Source: an uncultured Granulosicoccaceae bacterium (lineage in GTDB: Bacteria > Pseudomonadota > Gammaproteobacteria > Granulosicoccales > Granulosicoccaceae). Taken from it: DNA of 64,000 nucleotides. Below, in pieces: positions 19,458 through 28,334 of this stretch. Below the pieces are notes generated by a model. The model ran no database searches and was not told the DNA's origin. It saw nothing but the letters and a program-made list of their open reading frames with translations. Position numbers and translations under genes: made by a program. Every line of letters starts with the position of its first letter. Positions within the stretch are counted from its first letter, which is position 1. The stretch is from assembly GCA_937998875.1 (NCBI GenBank), contig CALLBO010000003.1, forward strand, positions 1 to 64,000. The letters run 5' to 3'.

Positions 19458-19519
19458 TTGATGATCTAAATTGGTTGTGCCTATAATGCTTGAAAATCAC
19501 CTAATTGATCAACCAATTT
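19458..19519 (+). promoter_or_regulatory. Putative sigma70 promoter with flanking 10-bp inverted repeat (candidate GntR operator)
   Basis: TTGATG-N18-TATAAT; AAATTGGTTG (19468-19477) and CAACCAATTT (19510-19519) are perfect inverted repeats upstream of the GntR gene. Confidence 0.45.
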
Positions 19520-19528
19520 TGAGTTATT

Positions 19529-20218
19529 GTGCTGGCAAGACAGGAATTTAAAGAAGACAACAGTGAGCTTTATCGGCTCAAAACCTTCATTGAAGAAGGG
19601 GGTTTTGTGCCGGGTGATCGACTACCGTCGGAGCGCCAGTTGATCGATGATTTGGGCGTAACAAGATCTTCATTGCGCAAAGCGCTGGACACATTGGAGC
19701 GTGAAGGCGCTATCTGGCGCCATGTAGGCAAGGGAACTTTCGTTGGTGCTAAAAACGGAAGCCAGCCATTCCCGCACCTGGCTGAACTCAGTCAGCAACT
19801 CACACCAATTCAGATGATGCGGGCGCGTTTGTCACTTGAGCCTGCGATTACGCGGGAGGCGGCAATCAATGCGTCGGCCGATGATGTGGATGCAATCAGA
19901 ACCGCGCGCGATAAAGCACATACTGCTGATGGGTGGGATGCCTACGAAGAGGCCGATGACTTGTTTCATCGTTGCATAGCTCAGGCGACCGGTAATTTAT
20001 TACTGCTTTCTGTTTTTGATCATTTAAATCATGTACGCCGTGCAGTGGCATGGCGGCAGGTGATAAGAAATTCAGATAAACCTTCAGCGGAGCATTCAAG
20101 CTTCGCCGAACATGATCTAATTGTTGAAGCTATAAGTGATCGTGATCCAGCGGCTGCCTACTCTGCGATGCATTGTCACCTGACGTCTGTATCTAATCGA
20201 CTATACGGGGTCACGTAA
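19529..20218 (+). CDS. GntR (FadR-subfamily) transcriptional regulator
   Basis: 'GGFVPGDRLPSERQLIDDLGVTRSSLRKALDTLEREGAIWRHVGKGTFV' wHTH plus FCD-like helical domain. Confidence 0.9.
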   Translation: MLARQEFKEDNSELYRLKTFIEEGGFVPGDRLPSERQLIDDLGVTRSSLRKALDTLEREGAIWRHVGKGTFVGAKNGSQPFPHLAELSQQLTPIQMMRARLSLEPAITREAAINASADDVDAIRTARDKAHTADGWDAYEEADDLFHRCIAQATGNLLLLSVFDHLNHVRRAVAWRQVIRNSDKPSAEHSSFAEHDLIVEAISDRDPAAAYSAMHCHLTSVSNRLYGVT

Positions 20219-20323
20219 AGTCTCGATGGTGCGCAGGTTTTACCTGTGCATTTTTGCTGTAACCGTTTCGCCAGACCCCGGGCGGGATGTAACAATTTAA
20301 CTGGTTTAAAGCGAGGAAAAACC

Positions 20324-21301
20324 ATGCGAAGATTCTTAAAGAAACTGGCCATTGCAACAGTGGCAGTGCCGTTAGTGTTAGGTTTTACTGCATCATTGGC
20401 ACATGCAGAAAAAATAAAGATTGCGCTTGCTGAAACGCCTTCAGATGAACTGGCTGCATTTTTTGTCGCGCTGGAGCGTGCAAAGGCCAACGGGCTCGAC
20501 TACGAGTGGACAGCGTTCTCCGATGAAGAGCTCGCTATTCAGGCGGTACTGAGTGGTCAAATGGATATTGGTTTTGGTACGCCGTACGCTGCCATGCAGA
20601 GATCAAAAGCTCCTATCAGAATCATCTTCCAACTTTCAAAACTGAAGTTCTTTCCGGTCACGACCAAAAAATATAGTTCTCTGGAAGATCTGAACGGCGA
20701 GCCGATTCTGCTTCACTCTCGTGGTGGCGGTACTGACTCGATTGCGAACGTTATTGAAGACAAGATGAATATCAAGTTCGGTGAACGATCTTATGTGCCG
20801 GGTTCATCGAACCGGGTTGTAGCGCTGGTAGCAGGGCAGGCCAACGCGACAATTATTGATCTCTCCAATAAGAACAAGGTGATGCGCCAGCATGCGGACA
20901 AGTTTAATGTGCTGCCAATGTTCGATGTTGAAGCAAGTGATGAAGCACTTTTTGCGAATCTTGACTGGATCAAGGAAAACTCTGAAGACGTGCAGATTTT
21001 CGTTGATGCGCTTGCTAGTACCTGGAAAGACATGAGTGAAGATCCATCGATAGTTGCCAAGGAAACAAACCCTGATGGACCGATTGGTCAGTTACCTCCG
21101 GAAATTCTGGGCAACCTTGATGAGTTTTATTCAGCCGCCGTTGAGGGTGGCTTGTACAGCCCGAATGGTGGCGGTATGACTGCGGCCAAAGCCGATCTCG
21201 AGTGGTATAGCGCTGCCGGTCAGCTCGAAGGTGACATCGATAGTCTGAATATTGATGACTTCTGGTATATGGATCCGCTTAACAAAGCAACCGGACAGTA
21301 G
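20324..21301 (+). CDS. ABC transporter substrate-binding protein, NMT1/SsuA/TauA type
   Basis: Signal peptide; 'IKIALAETPSDELAAFFVAL...LSGQMDIGFGTPYA'; upstream of SsuC-like permease. RBS GCGAGG. Confidence 0.82.
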   Translation: MRRFLKKLAIATVAVPLVLGFTASLAHAEKIKIALAETPSDELAAFFVALERAKANGLDYEWTAFSDEELAIQAVLSGQMDIGFGTPYAAMQRSKAPIRIIFQLSKLKFFPVTTKKYSSLEDLNGEPILLHSRGGGTDSIANVIEDKMNIKFGERSYVPGSSNRVVALVAGQANATIIDLSNKNKVMRQHADKFNVLPMFDVEASDEALFANLDWIKENSEDVQIFVDALASTWKDMSEDPSIVAKETNPDGPIGQLPPEILGNLDEFYSAAVEGGLYSPNGGGMTAAKADLEWYSAAGQLEGDIDSLNIDDFWYMDPLNKATGQ

Positions 21302-21311
21302 GTAAACCTGT

Positions 21312-21333
21312 GCACCCGCTCTTTTGCGGGTGC
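21312..21333 (+). terminator. Intra-operon stem-loop downstream of the SBP gene
   Basis: GCACCCGC-TCTTTT-GCGGGTGC followed by GCTTTT. Confidence 0.6.
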
Positions 21334-21364
21334 GCTTTTCGGTGTCTGTAGAGGAATCGCATTC

Positions 21365-22126
21365 GTGCTAAGTCGTTCACTTACACTTAAATTGGTCTCT
21401 GCCATTGTTGTATTCGGCGCATGGGAGATTGCCGGACGCATACCGGTGAGCTATGCGTTTCCCACTTTCATTGATTCGATGAAGGCCTTGTATGCAATGA
21501 CTGTGGATGGAAGGTTGTTCGAGGCCTATGGGGAAACGCTTAAACCGTTGGTGATTGGTGTGTGTATCTCAGCGGTGTTGGGCATTATCATTGGGCTCTG
21601 GATTGGTCTGAGTAGTTGGTTTGACTGGCTATTCTCACCAATATTTATTGTGATGCAGGCGGCACCATTGGCAGCACTTATCCCGCTGCTGGTAATGATC
21701 TATGGCATAGGGCTCACCTCAAAGGTATTTGTGGTTTGCATTATGGCAATGCCGGTCATTGTTCTTAATACTTCAAGTGCTGTGCGCAACACCCCCTCAT
21801 CATTTATTGAGATGAGTAAGTCCTTTCTGGCATCACGCTGGGAAGTGCTTTTTAAAATCATTATTCCGGCAGCATCGCCTGTTATTTTCTCCGGGCTCCG
21901 GCTTGGTGTCTCAGCAGGTTTCATCGGTGCGATTCTTTCGGAACTTAAAATTACCCCGACCGGTGTCGGCGATATCATTACTTTCAGCCGTTCCATTGCA
22001 GACTACGCAAGTATGTATGCGGCGATATTTTCTATCATCGTACTTGCAGTCGTCTTTCTTAATTTACTAGAGACGCTTGAACGCGTTTTGTTCGAAGGAA
22101 ATGTACGTGGCTATGCTTCAGACTGA
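21365..22126 (+). CDS. ABC transporter permease, SsuC/TauC-like (permease 1)
   Basis: Polytopic; typical 'GRIPVSYAFPTFIDSMKALYAMT' N-terminus and EAA-like loop. Confidence 0.85.
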   Translation: MLSRSLTLKLVSAIVVFGAWEIAGRIPVSYAFPTFIDSMKALYAMTVDGRLFEAYGETLKPLVIGVCISAVLGIIIGLWIGLSSWFDWLFSPIFIVMQAAPLAALIPLLVMIYGIGLTSKVFVVCIMAMPVIVLNTSSAVRNTPSSFIEMSKSFLASRWEVLFKIIIPAASPVIFSGLRLGVSAGFIGAILSELKITPTGVGDIITFSRSIADYASMYAAIFSIIVLAVVFLNLLETLERVLFEGNVRGYASD

Positions 22127-22913
22127 TGCGTTGGCAGAAGAGCTTGCACCCCTGCAAACTGATAATGCGGTTTCAGTGAGTGGTGTGTCCAAGAATTATG
22201 GTGATGTAGAAGCGTTGAAAAATCTGTCGCTGGACTTTCCGCGCGGACAACTCACTTCATTGCTTGGTCCTTCGGGCTGTGGCAAGACGACACTACTCAA
22301 AATTATTGCAGGACTGCTTGATCCGACCGAGGGTGAAATTCTGGTAAACGGATCACCGGTTACCGGCCCTGGTGAAGACCGTGCCTTTGTGTTTCAGGAT
22401 TTTGCGTTATTACCCTGGGCGTCGGTACTAAGAAATGTTTCTTTCGGTCTTGAGTTGCGAGGTGTTGCCAAATCAGAACGCGAAGATATAGCCATTAAGT
22501 ACATCAAGGAAGTCGGGCTGGACGGATTTGAGAAAAGCTTTCCGCATGAATTATCCGGTGGCATGCGCCAGCGTGTAGGGCTTGCACGTGCATTGTCTGT
22601 TGATGCAGATGTGTTGCTTATGGATGAGCCGTTTTCAGCCGTCGATGAACAAACGAGACGCAAGTTCCAGGAAGATCTGCTGGCGCTTGTAGCGAATGAA
22701 AACAAAACCTTTATCTTTGTAACTCACTCAATTGAAGAAGCCGTATACGTTTCTGACCAGATAGCGATTCTTCTACCGCGACCGAGCCGTGTTGCAGACA
22801 TCATCCGCCCAACGGGTTTACGCGAGAAAGACACGGCAAGCATCCGAAGAGACCCTGAGTATCTCGATATTGTTGACGAGATCTGGGAATCCCTTAAGAC
22901 GTACGTGGAGTAG
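22077..22913 (+). CDS. ABC transporter ATP-binding protein, SsuB/TauB-like
   Basis: Walker A GPSGCGKTT, signature LSGGMRQRVGLARAL, Walker B VLLMDEPFSAVD. Real start probably 22101/22110 rather than 22077. Confidence 0.93.
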   Translation: MNAFCSKEMYVAMLQTDALAEELAPLQTDNAVSVSGVSKNYGDVEALKNLSLDFPRGQLTSLLGPSGCGKTTLLKIIAGLLDPTEGEILVNGSPVTGPGEDRAFVFQDFALLPWASVLRNVSFGLELRGVAKSEREDIAIKYIKEVGLDGFEKSFPHELSGGMRQRVGLARALSVDADVLLMDEPFSAVDEQTRRKFQEDLLALVANENKTFIFVTHSIEEAVYVSDQIAILLPRPSRVADIIRPTGLREKDTASIRRDPEYLDIVDEIWESLKTYVE

Positions 22914-22916
22914 GGC

Positions 22917-23669
22917 ATGAAGGTATTTGGTGTTCGTCTACCTGGAATGTCTTCACTATTATTGTGGGGCCTCTTATGGGAAATCGTCGGTCGCTCAGGC
23001 TATTCCTTTTTTGTACCGCCGCTTTCCGAGGTGGTTACAACGCTTTTTGAAATCATTGGTACAGCAGCATTTCAAAAAGCCTTGTACGAAACGGCCTACG
23101 CATTTTGTTCCGGTGTGTTTTTCGCCATAGTCATTGGCATACCCACAGGTATCCTGATGGGAAAAAACAGACTCGTCGATGAGCTGTTGCTGCCGTGGGT
23201 TAATATTTTTCTCAGCGCTCCTCTAACTGCTTTGGTTCCTGTGCTGATGGTGCTGTTCGGCTTTGGCATGAAATCGATCATCATTACCACCACACTCTTT
23301 GCTATCTGGATCATTATCCTGAATGCACGTGCAGGTGTAATGCAGATCAACCGCTCTCTGGTCGAGATGGCCACCAGTTTTGGTGCCACACCCTGGTCTG
23401 CATTTTCCAAGATCTACTTCTGGGCGGCTCTCCCCGAAATACTCGGTGGTGTGCGGATCGGAATAATCAGAGCCGTGAAAGGGGTCATTATCGGTCAGCT
23501 GCTTATTTCACTGGTTGGGTTCGGAGCGTTGTTTGAACTTTACTCTAATAACTTTCTGATGAAGCACTTCTGGGCCGTTCTGGTGGTGTTGTTTGCACTG
23601 GCGTTTACCATTTCAGAGTTTCTGGCATACCTTGAAAGACGGGTATCCTATTATGCCGCCAAGCGGTAA
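22917..23669 (+). CDS. ABC transporter permease (permease 2, different from permease 1)
   Basis: Polytopic SsuC-like sequence distinct from the product of 21365-22126. Confidence 0.85.
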   Translation: MKVFGVRLPGMSSLLLWGLLWEIVGRSGYSFFVPPLSEVVTTLFEIIGTAAFQKALYETAYAFCSGVFFAIVIGIPTGILMGKNRLVDELLLPWVNIFLSAPLTALVPVLMVLFGFGMKSIIITTTLFAIWIIILNARAGVMQINRSLVEMATSFGATPWSAFSKIYFWAALPEILGGVRIGIIRAVKGVIIGQLLISLVGFGALFELYSNNFLMKHFWAVLVVLFALAFTISEFLAYLERRVSYYAAKR

Positions 23670-23755
23670 CGATGCTTCGGATTTTCTCCAGTTAAGTGCT
23701 GTTACCCATATTGATATACACTAAGTCTGTTTGGATATTTTAAAAGCAGACTAAC

Positions 23756-25051
23756 GTGCCTGTCATCGAGCATCGCAACATCTTATTCTGCCTGTTCGAT
23801 TCCTTAAGCCTCGAAGAACTCGATGTGCTGGAGCGAGCAGGAAATCTGCCTTCACTGTCGTCTCTTAGAGCAGATGGCATGTTCTTCAGTCGTTGCTATA
23901 CACCGTGTCCGGAAAGTAGCCCTGCTCGCGCCAGTCTTTTTACCGGGCTTGATCCATCGGTTCATGGGCTATGGACTAACGGTGTCGCCCTTCCGGGTAA
24001 CGAACAAACATTCGCCAAACGACTGTCAAACTCAGGCTACGCAACTTATCTGGCGGGCCGCTATCAATTGGCCGGTGTCTCGCGATGGACGACAGAGCAG
24101 GTTAACGGCGGAGAGTTTGCTGAGATGGACTGGGCGCACGGTCCATTGCATCGTTCACGGCAAAACGCCTATTTGAACTGGCTTGAGAGAACAGCACCGG
24201 AACATCATGCAAAGGTCTTTACTACACAGGCCAATCCGCAAAACACAATTGTGTCCCAACAACAGAGGGCGGTTTATGAAGGTTTGCCGGACAAGTTAAG
24301 TTTTAATCATTGGGTGGGTGAACGGGTAGATGACTGGATTCGAAGCGCATCTCAAGATCAACCATTTCTATCGGTAGCAAGTTTCTCCACAGGAGATGGC
24401 CTGGGGGCAGAGCCGGCTGTAAATGCGGATGCAGAGGGCTTAAGTAAGATTGCGTTGCAACAGGCAGATGCTGCAATCGGTCAAATCATTGGGCAGTTGC
24501 AAGCAAGTAATCGTATGGATGACACGGTGATTATCGTCGCTTCTGCGCGGGGTAATCATGATCCGGATGTTGCTAACACCGTGATGGATGAGCGTTGTAT
24601 AAAAGTACCACTGCTGATTTATCAATCTGACGGTGAGAGCAAAGTGGTAGAGCTGCCAGTATCTACGATTGATATTGCGCCTACAGTGCTCGATTTGGCC
24701 AATGTGTCCGTTGGACCCCGTATGCAAGGTAGTTCGTTATTAAGTGCTTTCGGTAACGCTGATTCCTTCCGAAACTGGTCTATGACGCGTTTACGTGCGA
24801 CCAATACTAATGGTGAACGTGAGTGGTATACGTCGTTCTGTAACAACAGAATGAAGTTGGTGATACAGCATGATAAAAATGATTGCGAAGACACAACACG
24901 CTTGTACGATCTTGAAGCCGATCCTTGCGAACAGAATAATCTGGCATTGAACAATGCGCATATTGCTGTCCTTGAAGACATGATTGACCAGATGATAGAT
25001 GCGCGTTGTGCGTTGGAAGATCGCACTGAACCACGCATAGCGGACTTTTAG
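23756..25051 (+). CDS. Sulfatase-fold protein with degenerate active site (probable pseudoenzyme)
   Basis: Alignable to the adjacent sulfatase (FTGL.PS.HGLW.NGV, WAHGP.HR) but catalytic motifs altered: FDSLS, SSPAR, AGRYQ, STGDG, SARG. Confidence 0.82.
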   Translation: MPVIEHRNILFCLFDSLSLEELDVLERAGNLPSLSSLRADGMFFSRCYTPCPESSPARASLFTGLDPSVHGLWTNGVALPGNEQTFAKRLSNSGYATYLAGRYQLAGVSRWTTEQVNGGEFAEMDWAHGPLHRSRQNAYLNWLERTAPEHHAKVFTTQANPQNTIVSQQQRAVYEGLPDKLSFNHWVGERVDDWIRSASQDQPFLSVASFSTGDGLGAEPAVNADAEGLSKIALQQADAAIGQIIGQLQASNRMDDTVIIVASARGNHDPDVANTVMDERCIKVPLLIYQSDGESKVVELPVSTIDIAPTVLDLANVSVGPRMQGSSLLSAFGNADSFRNWSMTRLRATNTNGEREWYTSFCNNRMKLVIQHDKNDCEDTTRLYDLEADPCEQNNLALNNAHIAVLEDMIDQMIDARCALEDRTEPRIADF

Positions 25052-25052
25052 C

Positions 25053-26546
25053 GTGACCAAGAAATCTATAAAAAAGCGCCCGAATGTACTTTTTATTTGT
25101 ACCGATCAACAGCGTGGTGACAGTCTACATTGTACCGGTGCAACATGGGCGGTAACTCCTAACCTGGATAAACTGGCCGGTGACGGCGCGTTGTTTAAGA
25201 ATTGTTATGTGCAAAATCCGGTCTGCAGTCCTTCCCGAGCGAGTCTGTTTACCGGTAAGTATGTGGCCAGTCACGGACTCTATGCTAACGGTGTTCCTCT
25301 GCCGGAACATCAAAAAATGTTTACTCGTACGCTGGCAGATGCAGGTTATGACTGCGGCATGATTGGTAAGCAGCATCTGTCTCCCTGTGATAATTGGCAA
25401 ACGGAACCGCGCCGTGATGATGGCTACCGTTACTTTAAGTGGGCACATGGTCCTAATCATCGTGCAGTAGAAAATGATTATCATGCGTGGCTGCGCGCTA
25501 CACAGCCGGAAATTTATGCACAGATATTTCCAGAGGCAGGTGCGAATGAAAGTACCGCCTACGGTAATAAGGCTAAAATGGGTACACCGATAGATTCGGT
25601 GCCAAAGGAAGCCCATTACTCTCACTGGGTTGCAGATTGTGCGCTGGAGTTTATAAATCACCCGCGTGAAGAAGACGATAGTTTTTGTCTGGTCGCCAAT
25701 TTTTTTGATCCGCATCATCCTTTCGGCGCGCCGCAGGAATTCCGGGATCTGATTGATTCTGATGCGATACCTGATCCGAATACACGCGATGATGAACTGA
25801 GTAACAAGCCACCTGAGCAAACGTTTTATTCGGAGAAAAGTTATGCAGGTGTGGCGCCAGGCTTCAGGGATTACACACAAGAGCAGATTCGTGAAATCAG
25901 GGCACAGTATTGGGCCATGATTGCGCTTATCGATTATGAGGTTGGGCGTATATTAGATGCGTTGGCTAAAGCCGGTCTGGCTGAGGATACACTGGTGGTC
26001 TTTACCTCTGATCATGGTGAGATGCTGGGGAATCATCAACAGTTGTTAAAAGGGCCGCAACTCTATGATGATCTGACTCATGTTCCGCTGATTGCACGAT
26101 GGCCGCGAAAGGTCACAGCCGGGCAAGTCATTGATGAGTTGGTGCAGTGGGTAGATTTACCGGCGACTTTTCTTGATGTAGCGGGATGTACAAATAGCCT
26201 GGGAGTGCAAGGGGAAACACTGTTGCCTCTGATGACACAACAGGAAGCAAAGTGGCGTGACTGGGCGTTAAGCGAATACCGTGATTCGGGATTTACTACT
26301 GATCCCAAAATCATGACGACCATGCTCAGGCATGAAAACTGGAAGCTGATCATCTGGCACGGGGCGCCTGCAACAGGCGGGCAGCGTAATGGAGAGATGT
26401 ATGATCTATCCAAGGACCCTCACGAGCTCTTTAACCTGTTTCATGAGCCTGAATATGCAGAAACTCGTAGAAAATTAAAGATGAAGCTACTTAAGGTAAT
26501 GGCTGAAACAGAGGATCACACACAGCCACAGGTCCGTAGTTGGTAG
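25053..26546 (+). CDS. Sulfatase (Cys-type, no signal peptide)
   Basis: 'NVLFICTDQQRGD', 'CSPSRASLFTG', 'GKQH', 'FFDPHHPF', 'FTSDHGEMLGNH'. GTG start 1 nt after the upstream stop. Confidence 0.92.
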   Translation: MTKKSIKKRPNVLFICTDQQRGDSLHCTGATWAVTPNLDKLAGDGALFKNCYVQNPVCSPSRASLFTGKYVASHGLYANGVPLPEHQKMFTRTLADAGYDCGMIGKQHLSPCDNWQTEPRRDDGYRYFKWAHGPNHRAVENDYHAWLRATQPEIYAQIFPEAGANESTAYGNKAKMGTPIDSVPKEAHYSHWVADCALEFINHPREEDDSFCLVANFFDPHHPFGAPQEFRDLIDSDAIPDPNTRDDELSNKPPEQTFYSEKSYAGVAPGFRDYTQEQIREIRAQYWAMIALIDYEVGRILDALAKAGLAEDTLVVFTSDHGEMLGNHQQLLKGPQLYDDLTHVPLIARWPRKVTAGQVIDELVQWVDLPATFLDVAGCTNSLGVQGETLLPLMTQQEAKWRDWALSEYRDSGFTTDPKIMTTMLRHENWKLIIWHGAPATGGQRNGEMYDLSKDPHELFNLFHEPEYAETRRKLKMKLLKVMAETEDHTQPQVRSW

Positions 26547-26576
26547 CATCTATTGGAATCGAGTTGGGTGAAGGTA

Positions 26577-26600
26577 CACAGGCATGCTCGGATGCCTGTG
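26577..26600. terminator. Stem-loop CACAGGCAT-GCTCGG-ATGCCTGTG
   Basis: Perfect 9-bp stem downstream of the sulfatase stop. Confidence 0.5.
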
Positions 26601-26633
26601 TTGGGATGCCGCCATGTTCATGAATAAACCGGG

Positions 26634-26690
26634 CTAGGAGTCTGCGCGGCAGAACGCCGCTACGCGGACTTCTACCGCGCAGACTCCTAG
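26634..26690. repeat. 57-bp inverted repeat between convergent genes
   Basis: CTAGGAGTCTGCGCGGCAGAA / TTCTACCGCGCAGACTCCTAG; 21-bp arms, 1 mismatch; contains the stop codon of the minus-strand lipoprotein gene. Confidence 0.75.
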
Positions 26691-27304
26691 AGCGCTCGAT
26701 CAAACGGTAGCGTGAGTACGAGTGTGCCTGGTGCCTGGTTTATGCCCAACAAAGCATCATCAAGGTAAAGTACGCCGGCATCATCTACATAGACTAAAAC
26801 ATCATTGGTCGTACCGATTGCTTCGTTAGGCGGGTCATCCGGTTCATTGAGCGTGTTCGTAAAAGTGTCTACTGTAAGACTTAGGCTATTAGCCTGTACT
26901 CCATCTGCCGTAGTAACCAATTCCGCACCTTCCTGGTAAGTACCGGTGATGGTGGTTGTACCCCTCTCGAAAGTAGCGCCATCAATTTCCTGAAATTGAA
27001 TGGTGCAGCTTTCGTCAAGATACCCGCTCTGAACAAATTGCCAGGTAGCAGCTTCAAAATTGAAGTCATAGGTGAAGTAGGTGTCTGCTCCCTCGATTGG
27101 AATTGGTGCGGCGATGCACCCGGTTGTCCAGCTGCCGACGTAGGCGGCTGTCATGCCCGTCTCCGCATTTGTATCTGTAACTGCGGCGCCATTATCACTG
27201 CCGCACGCTGTGATTATGGTGAGAGCAAGTACCGCTGCTGAGAGTTTTTTCAATTGATGTTGCATTTTATTCCCGTCGGTGCGTTTTAAAGATTGGGAAC
27301 ACAA
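26687..27304 (-). CDS. Hypothetical lipoprotein
   Basis: Lipobox-like 'ALTIITACGSDNG' after a hydrophobic N-terminus. Confidence 0.65.
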   Translation of the reverse strand: MCSQSLKRTDGNKMQHQLKKLSAAVLALTIITACGSDNGAAVTDTNAETGMTAAYVGSWTTGCIAAPIPIEGADTYFTYDFNFEAATWQFVQSGYLDESCTIQFQEIDGATFERGTTTITGTYQEGAELVTTADGVQANSLSLTVDTFTNTLNEPDDPPNEAIGTTNDVLVYVDDAGVLYLDDALLGINQAPGTLVLTLPFDRAL

Positions 27305-27414
27305 TACATGAGTTGTCTACAGGCAGGTCTAGTTATTACTAGCTCTGTGGGTTACTTTGGGGCAAATTGAGAGAAGTTTACTGACTATCAAATCAATTCC
27401 GGCATTGACTCAAT

Positions 27415-27451
27415 ATTCCATATATGGCATTGTCAATTCCATATATGGAAT
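27415..27451 (+). promoter_or_regulatory. Tandem ATTCCATATATGG operator-like sites over the iclR-type start codons
   Basis: ATTCCATATATGG (27415) and the perfect 16-bp palindrome ATTCCATATATGGAAT (27436), 21 bp apart. Confidence 0.6.
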
Positions 27452-28296
27452 CTGTCGCTCTAAAATCAGACGCATCCCTGAGCCCGACGGCGCGCACCCT
27501 GCAGGTGTTGGAATACATTATGGCGGCAGGGCCGGGGCCCATTAAGCAAGTAGATATCGCCCGTGATTGTGGCCTGTCTCCTTCAACTCTCAATCGAATT
27601 ATCAAGACGCTTTCTGACTGGGGTTACCTTTTCCGTACCAGTGAGAAGTATTGTGTGCGGAACTTCCGGATGGAGCGCAACGTCCCGATGTCGGAGACCT
27701 ATCTCGCTAAACTTGATGACACCATGCGTGCTTTGTCGGAAGAGTTAGGCACGTCTGCAGAGGTGGTTGTTGTCGCCGGGCATGAGCTGCTCTGGCATTC
27801 TAAAACAGAGCACCCGAACCCTCAGGTTCTGATTCGTGCAAATGTTGGCTTTAGACGTTCGTTGTACGAGCTGGATGCACTATCGCAGCTTTATCTGAGT
27901 CGTCTTGACTGGAAAGACCTTGAGTCGCGGTTTTATACTGACGGGTTCTTTGCCACAGCACGTGATGGTGATCAGCAAACGCGCAGGTTAACTGCGAGCT
28001 CGGTAAAAAAGCAGTTGATGTCGGTGCAGCAGCAGACATTTGCGGCTGATCTGGAAGGCAATCATATGGGTATTCGTAGATTTGCTACGGTAGTTGAAGA
28101 CCCCGATGGTAAGTTCCTGCACCTGCTAACCCTGGCTGAGCCGGTAGGTGATCTGAGTAACGAAAAAGCCCATGTGAAGCGCTATCGCGATGCGCTGCTC
28201 GAAGCACGTGATGGCTTAACCGAGCTCGTCTATACCGAAAATCCCGCGTACAGACCGCGGCCGAAACATCATGTTATGCCACAACGGGGCGGTTAG
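27424..28296 (+). CDS. IclR family transcriptional regulator
   Basis: 'SPTARTLQVLEYIMAAGPGPIKQVDIARDCGLSPSTLNRIIKTLSDWGYLFRTSEKYCV' wHTH; start 27424 or 27445. Confidence 0.85.
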   Translation: MALSIPYMESVALKSDASLSPTARTLQVLEYIMAAGPGPIKQVDIARDCGLSPSTLNRIIKTLSDWGYLFRTSEKYCVRNFRMERNVPMSETYLAKLDDTMRALSEELGTSAEVVVVAGHELLWHSKTEHPNPQVLIRANVGFRRSLYELDALSQLYLSRLDWKDLESRFYTDGFFATARDGDQQTRRLTASSVKKQLMSVQQQTFAADLEGNHMGIRRFATVVEDPDGKFLHLLTLAEPVGDLSNEKAHVKRYRDALLEARDGLTELVYTENPAYRPRPKHHVMPQRGG

Positions 28297-28334
28297 CCTC
28301 ATTAAACATCACTACCCGGAGGAAGGATAATCAA

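Noticed and set aside
25125-25880. 251-aa minus-strand ORF inside the sulfatase gene
   Set aside because: Antisense to a strongly supported CDS; Arg/Thr/Ile-rich low-plausibility sequence with no family motifs.
27415-27451. CRISPR-like or short tandem repeat array
   Set aside because: Only two to three palindromic iterations of about 20 bp over a regulator start; better explained as operators.
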